Assembly (NCBI RefSeq): GCF_005281835.1
Contig: NZ_RZIS01000011.1
Span: forward strand, 62,001-126,000
Origin: Vibrio profundi
GTDB lineage: Bacteria > Pseudomonadota > Gammaproteobacteria > Enterobacterales > Vibrionaceae
Direction of reading: 5' to 3'
Length of the DNA: 64,000 bases
Positions within the stretch are counted from its first letter, which is position 1, and the number at the start of each line of letters is the position of its first letter. Shown in pieces: positions 36,672-44,415 of this stretch. The notes below the pieces were generated by a model. The model was given only the letters and a program-made list of their open reading frames with translations, ran no database searches and was not told where the DNA came from. The translations under genes were made by a program, and so were the position numbers.

Positions 36672-37241
36672 TTAACTAAAGTCAGAATAACTATCTGCAG
36701 GTATAAATTCAACACCTACTAGGTTCAGTTTTTTAATTTTCTCAACTATGCTTCTATGAAAAAACACATATTTCAACCAACCAGGGTCTGTCAATATAAG
36801 TCTTCTATTTATTGGTATAGTATCAATTAGTTTTTCGTCTAATTTAAGATTAAGAATACCACTAATCATTTCATCACCATTAGAATCCTCTCTGTATCTC
36901 TTAAACTTACTTTCAGATCTATCGATTATTTTGATCTCATTGGTGACCTGCAGCATAAGGAAATCGTGTTCGCCTTTATCATGAAGTTTTATATCAACCC
37001 AATTCACCCCAAAAATGTTACTTACATGCAATTTAGAAAACTCATTCTTCTTTATCGAGAAATTCGGCATCTCAAGTATATCTGGGACTTCGTAGCCTTC
37101 TTGTAAGATCGATTCAATAATCAAAGGGACAGGTTCTTTAGGATAAGTAAAATTTGTTAGAGGCACTGCATCAACGTAGTCATCTGGAAAACAATAAATT
37201 GGGTAGTTATTACACTCATTAACAAAAAAATACTCACTCAT
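36672..37241 (-). CDS. Immunity-like protein (Imm11/DUF1629-like), gene D
   Basis: Predicted cytoplasmic protein of 189 residues without signal peptide or membrane segment. The C-terminal part IPINRRLILTDPG, FFHRSIVEKIKKL, GVEFIPAD has the pattern of DUF1629/Imm11 immunity proteins, and similar sequence recurs in the neighbouring genes. By position in a T6SS toxin cassette it is probably an orphan antitoxin or a copy protecting against sister-strain toxins. AT-rich compared with the tss genes. No matching toxin is adjacent. Confidence 0.55.
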   Translation of the reverse strand: MSEYFFVNECNNYPIYCFPDDYVDAVPLTNFTYPKEPVPLIIESILQEGYEVPDILEMPNFSIKKNEFSKLHVSNIFGVNWVDIKLHDKGEHDFLMLQVTNEIKIIDRSESKFKRYREDSNGDEMISGILNLKLDEKLIDTIPINRRLILTDPGWLKYVFFHRSIVEKIKKLNLVGVEFIPADSYSDFS

Positions 37242-37597
37242 TTTCGCTCCCCAAGTGTTCTAGGTTTAATAATCAATTTTTTGTTCGGTTCACTTTGCTT
37301 TTCTAACTTCTAAGTTACTTTCTTCGACATTGCCCGAATCATTTACTGGAAAAATCATTTCCGAAAGCCGTTTTCAACAAACATCGGTTCGCTCCTACCC
37401 AATCACTCAACTCAATAGACGGCCAATTGTTATAATTTTGAAGCGATACTGCCAATAATAAATAGCTTGAATGAAAAGATTATTTCCAATAATAGATCCG
37501 GTTCAACGGGTACAATTGGCTTTCGAGTTTGTTAAAATGGGAAGCTAACTAAATTTTTCTTCGATAATATCAAATAATTGGTCATTTTATTTTTTCT
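37242..37597. other. Intergenic region between immunity-like genes
   Basis: About 356 AT-rich bases. A short minus-strand frame near 37556-37590 ends like an immunity tail (DQLFDIIEEKFS) but is too short to support. Otherwise I see nothing. Confidence 0.35.
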
Positions 37598-38044
37598 CTA
37601 ATAAAGTGGGACTTCCGAATTGCAATCCAACTTAGTTTCCCTCAGATAAGAATAATTATCATCACTTGCTACCAAATCATATAACTCTTCGCAAAAAATT
37701 GTCGCTGTTTCAGCCCCTTTAACCCTAAACAGGATTCGTTTATTTACTGGATGATTTTCTAACTTGTCTTTAGACAAGAAGAGCTCCATAATCAGAATCT
37801 TATTCCGCTTGGGCGATTTTCTAGTCTCAGACCTAATTTCTTCTATTACGTCAATCACATTATTTAAGGCAAGAATGTATCTTCCTGCAAGTGACCCGTC
37901 ATGATTATTTATCTGCGCTGGATAAAACTCAATACCATAAGGGTCAAAGCTCATTACAATCTCAGCAAACTCCTTGGTAACACAAAGATCCCCATTATCG
38001 GCTATATTTCCAACTTGCTTAGTCGAACCGTCCAGGGTTCCCAC
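37598..38044 (-). pseudogene. Truncated immunity-like gene (DUF1629-like), gene C
   Basis: An open frame of 148 codons starting only at a GTG with no ribosome-binding site; ten codons upstream the frame closes at a TGA (38072-38074). It contains the DUF1629-like middle and end: VTKEFAEIVMSFDPYGIEFYP, YILALNNVIDVIEEI, HPVNKRILFRVKGAE. The N-terminal part expected from its relatives is missing or shifted out of frame, so I call it a 5'-damaged immunity gene. It could still produce a shortened protein. Confidence 0.5.
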
Positions 38045-38258
38045 ACTATTGGTGATTTCGAGCTCGTAGGTTCATATTCGGATTTGCTATATAGTGGCTC
38101 TCTGTTATCAACACATTGAAATTGTGTTGTGCTTCGGTTGAAGTTTTCTTAAATTATTGCAAACTTCATCAACTATCCTTTTTATTAACTTGTTCTCAGG
38201 CTTTGGGTTGGAGTAGCTAACATCGGAAATAGGGACGACATACCTGTTGACAGTTACT

Positions 38259-38284
38259 AATAAAGCGCCTTTCGGCGCTTTATT
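38259..38284. terminator. Terminator-like hairpin inside the immunity chain
   Basis: AATAAAGCGCC and GGCGCTTTATT make a perfect 11-bp stem with a 4-base loop. It separates the intact effector-immunity genes from the downstream remnants, so the remnants are probably poorly transcribed from the T6SS promoter. Confidence 0.6.
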
Positions 38285-38440
38285 TAAACGTCTCTTACCC
38301 AAACATCATTAACATGTTGCTTAAGTAAATAATTGAAATTAAACAAATTTAAACCTAGCTAAATTATATACAATGGGTATTAGATTAGCACCAGAAATGT
38401 GTACCCTCAGTGAATATCCTACATAAGTAATTTTAATAAA

Positions 38441-38812
38441 TCAGTCTATCAAAATGTCCACACCATCTTTTTTGAAGAGAGTTTCAAACAACAACCTACT
38501 AATATAATATTTGTTCTCACTTGAAACATATAAATACCCAATATCATTGCTCTCGGATAATGATGATACAGGTTCAGCAATTAATTCACTATAGTCTTCC
38601 AAAGCTTCATCTACACACCCTCTTGAAGGTGATATCATTGAAGGCTCTAAAAACACCTCTAAAGTATCCAATAATTTTTCAAAACAACTATTTCTTACAA
38701 ATATCCTTTTATTAAGATATTGATTTATATATAAATCCGGCTCTACTTCAACAATCCGGTTAGAGCAGTTGTCGTATTTCTCTAAATCTTTAAGCTCTAT
38801 GAATTCTCTCAT
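38441..38812 (-). CDS. Immunity-like protein, gene B
   Basis: A protein of about 123 residues starting at MREFIELKDLEKYD. This ATG overlaps the stop of gene A as ATGA, a translational coupling that argues for this start rather than the ATG eight codons upstream. It carries the shared segment YLNKRIFVRNSCFEKLL, comparable to VNKRILFRVKGAE in gene C and IPIEKRIIFKPSE in gene A. It may be a second immunity protein or one half of a divided one. AT-rich. Function inferred from position only. Confidence 0.55.
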   Translation of the reverse strand: MREFIELKDLEKYDNCSNRIVEVEPDLYINQYLNKRIFVRNSCFEKLLDTLEVFLEPSMISPSRGCVDEALEDYSELIAEPVSSLSESNDIGYLYVSSENKYYISRLLFETLFKKDGVDILID

Positions 38813-39339
38813 GACAACATCCACTCCATAGTCCATTTGCTTGCAGATATAACTTTGCCTGATTGTAAAGTCCCACCATTAAGAACATTATTAATAAAGC
38901 TCTTGTGAAACAAGTATGTCATTGAATCTTCAGATGGTTTAAATATAATCCTTTTTTCTATAGGTATTGATGATAGCATTTCAAAATCTAATTCATCTCC
39001 ATCAATTATATCTATTACGTTACCGCAGTGAATATATATATAATCTGAGCCATTAACAGAGGCAGGAACAACAGAGCATTTATAAAGATAAGTTGATTTT
39101 AATTTTCCGTAAAATTCAACATTCAATAATATATCGTTTGAAACGTAAACGTCAAATATAGGCTTGATTTTTTTTGCAGATATAAAATCAAAGCATTTAA
39201 AAACAACCGGGGTGAAAGAAGCTACAGTTCCATTTGAAAGAATATCAAAGTCACGTTCATCGTCATAACTTACGATGTAATTTACATTTTTATAATTTTC
39301 ACTGACAATGAAATAATCATCTGAAATTTTATGTCTCAT
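38809..39339 (-). CDS. Immunity protein candidate for the AHH nuclease, gene A
   Basis: A soluble 176-residue protein encoded right after the toxin, overlapping it by 11 bases, the typical place of a cognate immunity gene. DUF1629/Imm11-like end: SSIPIEKRIIFKPSEDS, YLFHKSFINNVLN. Soluble location fits inhibition of a nuclease in the cytoplasm. Function is inferred from position and the family-like segment; cognate pairing needs testing. Confidence 0.65.
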   Translation of the reverse strand: MRHKISDDYFIVSENYKNVNYIVSYDDERDFDILSNGTVASFTPVVFKCFDFISAKKIKPIFDVYVSNDILLNVEFYGKLKSTYLYKCSVVPASVNGSDYIYIHCGNVIDIIDGDELDFEMLSSIPIEKRIIFKPSEDSMTYLFHKSFINNVLNGGTLQSGKVISASKWTMEWMLS

Positions 39340-40120
39340 ACTCTAAGCCTTTACCAAAGTTCTCTAATTCAAAAACAGTTTTTAGTCTCTTGTTATATTT
39401 CATACTAGCTATAAGGGGAGATAAGTTATAACCATGATACCTTTCTACGCAAGACTTTGATTCATCTTTATTTTTCTCGATATTGTCTATGATCCCTCTA
39501 CATCCAGGACCTTTCTCTTTATAGTCTTTACCAAATTTGTGAAGAAGCACGTTAAAACTACTAATCCATTCCAATTTTATGCATGATAGATAATCTACAT
39601 TAACTAAAACTTCTTGACTTTCAGATTCAGTATCACCAGGGCAAGTTCCTTTTCTACGTAGTAGTTTCAACATATGTAAAATCATCTTGGTAGTAAACAT
39701 ATGATACGACATTCCCATTTGCATATCTGGAATCGCTTCTCCATTATGATTACCATAATGAATCGGTACTTCTAACTCACATGCCATCTGTGATAATGTG
39801 GGCAGCGCCACGATGTTTTTACAGTGATTTGTATCATACTTAGCAGCCTCCAACATAGTGCCGTATTTAGTCTTGGATGCAGCTTTGACTCCTGAAACAG
39901 AAAGAATGTGATGACCAGTAACGGAAACTTTTTCGGAGCCCTCAACATACCAAGGGTGAGCCGAAGGATATTTGTTTGGTTCACTGATTTTGTTAGCTGA
40001 ACGCCAACAACCTCTTCTCTCAAAGTCGTGCCTTTTACCTGTTTTCACTGTTTTCTTTAAACTTCCTTTATTATTTCCAGAGTAAAGTTTAATTCTTTCG
40101 ATTTCCATTAGTGGAGTCAT
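39329..40120 (-). CDS. AHH-type nuclease toxin, separate from its carrier
   Basis: Predicted antibacterial nuclease (HNH/Endo VII superfamily, AHH family). In 263 residues: the signature Gly-His-His at 69-71 (VTGHHIL), YDTNHCKNIVALP at 95-107, and HYGNHNG at 121-127 with two further His. The C-terminal half is less characteristic. A ribosome-binding site (AAGGA) and ATG are present, so it can be translated on its own. It has no export signal; delivery would need a carrier. It appears to be the displaced C-terminal toxin domain of the upstream DUF4150 gene (see the 5-base repeat entry). In V. parahaemolyticus T6SS1 the corresponding effector is, as I recall, one fused PAAR-AHH polypeptide. Confidence 0.72.
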   Translation of the reverse strand: MTPLMEIERIKLYSGNNKGSLKKTVKTGKRHDFERRGCWRSANKISEPNKYPSAHPWYVEGSEKVSVTGHHILSVSGVKAASKTKYGTMLEAAKYDTNHCKNIVALPTLSQMACELEVPIHYGNHNGEAIPDMQMGMSYHMFTTKMILHMLKLLRRKGTCPGDTESESQEVLVNVDYLSCIKLEWISSFNVLLHKFGKDYKEKGPGCRGIIDNIEKNKDESKSCVERYHGYNLSPLIASMKYNKRLKTVFELENFGKGLEYET

Positions 40121-40122
40121 TT

Positions 40123-41640
40123 TTATTTCCTTTTCGACCCTAGCCTAGCCTTACATGGATGTTTCTTGCTTTTTTTATTTTTTCTACATATGTTGCAAAC
40201 ATACTCAGCCTTGTCGTTCTCTTCATTTGCTTTGCTAGCATTTTTACCGGATTGCGCGGTCTCGCCAGAACCGTGTTTTACCTTCGCTGGATAAGCTCGT
40301 TCACCTTTACCTAGAATTTGGGCAAAAAGTTTGTCGAACTCCCCCATAGCTTGTTTAAGCTTGTCTGGTACGATCTTATCGATGATTTTCACTTCGTCGG
40401 CTAACTTTAGGAAGTACGCACCAAGTTCATCAGCGCCCATTCGATTTGCGTAAGACGCGAGCTCAGTTGCAACCTCAATACAAGGTTTAAGCACATCTGA
40501 AATAATGTCGCTTGCTTGTTTTGCGTAGTTTAACCAGTCAAGATTGCGTAAGAATTTTTCTGGATCGCCTTTACCCATGCCGCGTAGCACTGCTAATAGC
40601 GTATCTTTAGATGTTCCCTTACCGCCTTTAAGCGCAACTTTACAGGTTCCTTTCACCGCACTGCCAAACGTTGGAATACAGCCAATTAGAGTTAACGAGA
40701 GCGCCAACCAATTTTCAGGCTTGTCTCGCTCTTCTTCACTCAATAACGTCATTACATTAGCGGAAAGGTCGCGTACATCTGCAGCTTGGTCTACTACTGG
40801 GATCATTGTTAGTGCAGTATTGGCAATGATTTGTTCAACCGAAGCGTCATCATTGAAGTCGCCAAGAATCACTCCCCAGATCCAACTAGCGGCACCAGAC
40901 ATTCGTGTCCAAGCATTTTCCCAAAAACCGACTTCGCCTCGCTTGGCTTCTTCGATGATTAGTTGAGCATTAGCGTTTGGGTTAAAGTTTGGATTTGTTT
41001 TTGTAGGGACGTTCGGCATAAACTCACGGCTGTCTTCACCGTAATCGATGTTAAATTCACCGGGCGCGACCCCGCCAACCGAAGCCTTACCACTATTATC
41101 TAGCGTACCTTCAAAAACAGCCCCCGTTTGGTCAACAAGCTTGTAAGTTGCACCTTGTACTGGATCACCGTCAGAGTATGAAAGGAACAAATCAACCGTG
41201 TACGTCCCTTCTTGATCTTCCGTTACTGAAACCGAAGGGTTCTGAGCGCCGCCTAAACACATGGTGTTGGCTTTGTTCATCGTCATTTGATCGGAAAGAC
41301 GGCATACGCCAACGCCTTCAAATTTAACAGTTGGAGAGGCAGAGATAAATTCAGCTTCAGCTTCAATGGTGCCTGAAGCTACGCCCTTTTTGTCACCACC
41401 GGCATCACCGGTACTGGCTGTAAATTTACTGCCTTTGATCGCAATACTATTGCCGCCATCCATAGATACGGTAGTAGTGCCGCCTGCTAAATCAGCGGAT
41501 TTTGCATTATTGCCATAAGGGATAGGAACAACAGGTTTGCCGACTGTTGTTAAACAAACATCTGGGAGTGTAGCGTTAGCTTCGCCCCCTGAGCCTTGAT
41601 GAACTACGCTAAGTCCATTTGCACAAACTGTTACGCCCAT
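40123..41640 (-). CDS. DUF4150 PAAR-like T6SS carrier protein
   Basis: PAAR-like spike-tip protein of 505 residues. N-terminal DUF4150 (Tox-PAAR-like) domain: MGVTVCANGLSVVHQGSGGE, ATLPDVCLTTVGKP, VPIPYGNNAKSADL, and NKANTMCLGGAQ ending near residue 135. Then a beta-rich transthyretin-like segment (GDPVQGATYKLVDQTGAVF), a helical pre-toxin part (IPVVDQAADVRDLSANVMTLL; GCIPTFGSAVKGTCKVALK) and a C-terminal Cys cluster (CNICRKN, CKAR) that could bind zinc. Start is the ATG at 41640; a TTG two codons earlier is less likely. It follows tssL after a terminator-like hairpin. It should sit on VgrG and carry the AHH toxin. Confidence 0.82.
   Translation of the reverse strand: MGVTVCANGLSVVHQGSGGEANATLPDVCLTTVGKPVVPIPYGNNAKSADLAGGTTTVSMDGGNSIAIKGSKFTASTGDAGGDKKGVASGTIEAEAEFISASPTVKFEGVGVCRLSDQMTMNKANTMCLGGAQNPSVSVTEDQEGTYTVDLFLSYSDGDPVQGATYKLVDQTGAVFEGTLDNSGKASVGGVAPGEFNIDYGEDSREFMPNVPTKTNPNFNPNANAQLIIEEAKRGEVGFWENAWTRMSGAASWIWGVILGDFNDDASVEQIIANTALTMIPVVDQAADVRDLSANVMTLLSEEERDKPENWLALSLTLIGCIPTFGSAVKGTCKVALKGGKGTSKDTLLAVLRGMGKGDPEKFLRNLDWLNYAKQASDIISDVLKPCIEVATELASYANRMGADELGAYFLKLADEVKIIDKIVPDKLKQAMGEFDKLFAQILGKGERAYPAKVKHGSGETAQSGKNASKANEENDKAEYVCNICRKNKKSKKHPCKARLGSKRK
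40138..40150 (-). repeat. Five-base tandem duplication at the carrier-toxin junction
   Basis: On the minus strand AAG(GCTAG)(GCTAG)GG: two copies of a 5-mer within the last codons of the DUF4150 gene. With one copy removed, the carrier frame reads CKARVEKEIKMTPLMEIE and runs directly into the AHH frame with no stop. With both copies the carrier ends CKARLGSKRK and stops. Confidence 0.85.
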
Positions 41641-41673
41641 AACCAATCCATTTAAAATTGAATGAGTGAATAA

Positions 41674-41703
41674 TAAAAGAGAGTACCGGTTTCGTTCTCT
41701 CTA
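41674..41703 (-). terminator. Terminator-like hairpin between tssL and the effector cassette
   Basis: AGAGAG and CTCTCT form a stem (with two more pairs after a mismatch), followed by TTTTATT on the minus strand. It lies upstream of the DUF4150 start codon's transcription direction end, i.e. in the leader region between the core genes (41790) and the carrier (41640). It would lower read-through into the toxin genes. Confidence 0.5.
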
Positions 41704-41789
41704 AATAGGTAGGTAAAATCACCATAAGGCTAGGTGAAATAACTAAGGCACCAAAATCTGGCACAAGATCTCATTATGAGCTCAAACGC

Positions 41790-42581
41790 TTATTGATAGA
41801 CTTCGAGTAACTGCTGAAATTTCAAATCAATCACTACATAGGTTGCTACATACATCACTGCGAAAGTGAGCGCACTAAAACCCAAGATCAATTTTGGTGA
41901 AACCACTCTTTTTAGCGGTTTCTTCAGATACTTGGCTTTTAAGTTAACCAGAGACACCTTTTCTTGTTCTGCTAAGCGATCGTCACGTACTAGGCGATAA
42001 ATGGTGCTGCCAATTTCTGCTAGCTTTTCGTTACCGCGTTCTTCACGCCCATATTTGCCTTGGAAACCTAGTTGAAGTAGTAAATACAAAAACTCAATCA
42101 CATGGCGATACTTTCGTGGGTCAGCTTTCAAACGCTCTAAAATGATAAAGAACTTGTCACCGCCAGAGGTTTCATTGTGAAACTCAGACAGCAAGCTGTT
42201 TTGGCTCCAAAAACTGTTTGCGCCCCACTCTTGTCGACACACCGACTCATCAATGGCGGCACATAAGCAGTATCGAATCACCAAAATGGACGCGCGATCG
42301 AGCTCCATTTCATTTAGCTTGCGCTCCCCTTTGCGAATTTCACGTGCGACTTGCTCACGAAAAGGCATTGGGTCATCAAGCCATGGGATAGAAGACATAC
42401 AAGACAAACTGGCGATCAACCACGTGAATTGGTCGACCAGCGGATTCACGCCCATGTTCTCGATGTTTAAGTTTCGAACCGAGATATTGCGGGATAAGTC
42501 TGGCGCAGGCATCACCTCCATCGGCTTGCCTGGCTCTGGCTGGAATAAAACTACCGTGACATCGGTTTCGGCGTAACTCAT
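41790..42581 (-). CDS. tssL: T6SS inner-membrane protein TssL (DotU family)
   Basis: Membrane-complex subunit. Cytoplasmic DotU domain with PLVDQFTWLIASLSCM, RYCLCAAIDESVC, SLLSEFHNETSGGDKFF and LLLQLGFQGKYG, then a single C-terminal membrane helix (LILGFSALTFAVMYVATYVV). It has no peptidoglycan-binding OmpA extension. The start giving MSYAETDV overlaps the tssK stop as ATGA; the frame continues five codons upstream. 263 residues. Confidence 0.93.
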   Translation of the reverse strand: MSYAETDVTVVLFQPEPGKPMEVMPAPDLSRNISVRNLNIENMGVNPLVDQFTWLIASLSCMSSIPWLDDPMPFREQVAREIRKGERKLNEMELDRASILVIRYCLCAAIDESVCRQEWGANSFWSQNSLLSEFHNETSGGDKFFIILERLKADPRKYRHVIEFLYLLLQLGFQGKYGREERGNEKLAEIGSTIYRLVRDDRLAEQEKVSLVNLKAKYLKKPLKRVVSPKLILGFSALTFAVMYVATYVVIDLKFQQLLEVYQ

Positions 42582-43903
42582 AGACGAACAGCCCATAGTT
42601 GCAATGATAGATTCGCAAAGTCACCTGCTACATGAACCGCAATCGCCGCTGTGTTCTTAAGCGCTGCCCACTCTTCCGAAACTTTGTCTAATTCAAAGTA
42701 GGTGTAACCCGCATGGTATGGCAGAGCCCGAGGCACCACAGGCATAGGTTTGATTTCGATTCCTGGCAGTTGCAAGTTGATCAAATCACGAATGTTGTCG
42801 ATTGAGCCTATCTTAGTTTGGCTAACAAATTGGGTGTGAAGCACATCTAACGTCACATCCGCTTTCACCGCCAGAATGAACGTGGTGTTATCCACCAGCT
42901 TGCTATCTGTGATTGGTGCAGTTTGAATTCCATAATTCTGATCGGTCAATGTAAGTGGTACTGCTCGCTGTTCAGACATCACACTTAGTGTCATCTTCGC
43001 GCTGTCTAACGTGCGCGACAGGCATGATGTTAAATCACCGTGATTATACTTACTGAATTCTTGTGGACGGCGTGAAGCAGAGCAGAGCGTCGATAAATCG
43101 CCTTCCGCTTGTAAAAGCGTGCGATAAAAAGATTCAGGGTGTACGCCTTCAACACTCGCGAAATGCCAAAATAATGGTTCATAGCGATTCAGTGCTTGAA
43201 GCAACATAAAGTCAGAAACTGAAGATACGCCTTGTTGGTCAACCACACCTAATCGATGAACGATTGATTCAGCACGGTGCTTAAGCATTGAAGCAAATTC
43301 AGTCGCAAACTTGTTCAAGACGACGGATGCATGAATATCAATACATGTGGGAATAAAACTGTCGTCTAAGATAACGCTACCGTCAGGTTTGACTTCCGAT
43401 ATCTTTAGAATTGGAATAGACGTGTAAGCACTTTTATCTTCGTGGTCGTACATTAAGCGGAAGTTGAGCTTACCGACAACGATGTTTGCCATGTCTTCAG
43501 AATCGTAGCAAGAGTCAACCGCTTCTTGAGGTTCCATGTTGTAACGCGCACCGTCTTTCTTTGAGCCAAACAGTTCTGAACGCTCAGAAGGTAATGGGCA
43601 ACATAAGTAAACGACTTTATCGGCTATCGAAGGGTCAACGTCTTTTACTTCTGGTAACTCGGCTAGGAGAGGTAAATCAAATGGCGTGCGATCTTGTAAG
43701 ATCCCTTCCGCGCGAGTGATACCAATTTTTCCGAGCGCTAAAAGTTCATTATTGATCTCTAAGCGTTTGATCCCCCAATGGAGCGGAGAACTATAAGAAC
43801 TCAGCATATTAGACTGTTTACTTTGAGAACGATCTAACTGTTGAAAGTGCTGAGGCTTCATAAACATTCCATCTTGCCAAACAACTGGATTGTATAAAGA
43901 CAT
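42578..43903 (-). CDS. tssK: T6SS baseplate-membrane complex linker TssK
   Basis: TssK trimers connect the baseplate to TssL/TssM. The 441-residue protein begins with the canonical N-terminus VVWQDGMFMKPQHFQQLDR and contains FWHFASVEGVHPESFYRTLL and the C-terminal receptor part (FELDKVSEEWAAL). Normal length. It lies 11 bases after tssJ. Confidence 0.95.
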   Translation of the reverse strand: MSLYNPVVWQDGMFMKPQHFQQLDRSQSKQSNMLSSYSSPLHWGIKRLEINNELLALGKIGITRAEGILQDRTPFDLPLLAELPEVKDVDPSIADKVVYLCCPLPSERSELFGSKKDGARYNMEPQEAVDSCYDSEDMANIVVGKLNFRLMYDHEDKSAYTSIPILKISEVKPDGSVILDDSFIPTCIDIHASVVLNKFATEFASMLKHRAESIVHRLGVVDQQGVSSVSDFMLLQALNRYEPLFWHFASVEGVHPESFYRTLLQAEGDLSTLCSASRRPQEFSKYNHGDLTSCLSRTLDSAKMTLSVMSEQRAVPLTLTDQNYGIQTAPITDSKLVDNTTFILAVKADVTLDVLHTQFVSQTKIGSIDNIRDLINLQLPGIEIKPMPVVPRALPYHAGYTYFELDKVSEEWAALKNTAAIAVHVAGDFANLSLQLWAVRL

Positions 43904-43914
43904 GTATCTATCCT

Positions 43915-44415
43915 TTAAAAGTAAACTTGCTCAATACCACGAGTATTGTTTGACGACAGCTCACTGCCTTCTAACTTGAGCCTTAAAAAGTACTCGCTCT
44001 TTTCTTCAATGACTTCCACTTTACGCCATGAAGATCCGTTGATATCTCGAAACGCCACAGAGAATCCTACCGCCCTAGTCGCTGGATCAAGGACGAGTAG
44101 TTCGGTTATAGAATCTCCAGGTTGTAGTTGGTATTCGTAACGCTTGATATATTCATCACCTAAAGATGCTTTGTCATTTTCAAATAAAGCAAAGAAGTCC
44201 AAACTTCTAAAAAGTACAGGGGAAGTGAGTTCGTGAACTCGCAAGATCACCGGAGATGATTGCCCACCCTCTCGCTGATTAAGAATCGCTGAAGCTTCGA
44301 TAACTAATTCTATCGACGATGTTTCCGGCGTGATCCCCGATGATTCTTTAAATTGGTCCCACATTGAACAGCCTGAAAGCAGAGCTAACCCAATGAGTAT
44401 TGCTATGCTACGCAT
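43915..44415 (-). CDS. tssJ: T6SS outer-membrane lipoprotein TssJ
   Basis: Lipoprotein that anchors TssM at the outer membrane. Signal peptide with lipobox LLSGC at residues 12-16, then the transthyretin-like fold with VELVIEASAILNQREGG-like text, RSLDFFALFENDKA and LQPGDSITELLVLDP. 166 residues. Its start overlaps the tagH stop by 8 bases. Confidence 0.9.
   Translation of the reverse strand: MRSIAILIGLALLSGCSMWDQFKESSGITPETSSIELVIEASAILNQREGGQSSPVILRVHELTSPVLFRSLDFFALFENDKASLGDEYIKRYEYQLQPGDSITELLVLDPATRAVGFSVAFRDINGSSWRKVEVIEEKSEYFLRLKLEGSELSSNNTRGIEQVYF

Noticed and set aside
38108..38302. A 64-codon minus-strand frame beginning MGKRRLNKAPKG
   Set aside because: Its first third is the terminator hairpin at 38259-38284 and there is no ribosome-binding site or recognisable domain; it may at most be part of a gene remnant.
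39772..40023. An 83-codon minus-strand frame inside the AHH gene
   Set aside because: It is an alternative frame of the toxin gene with no domain features.
35750..41640. Possibility of a prophage or integrative element around the effector genes
   Set aside because: No integrase, transposase, att-like direct repeat or tRNA junction is visible; the AT-rich cassette is better explained by T6SS effector exchange.
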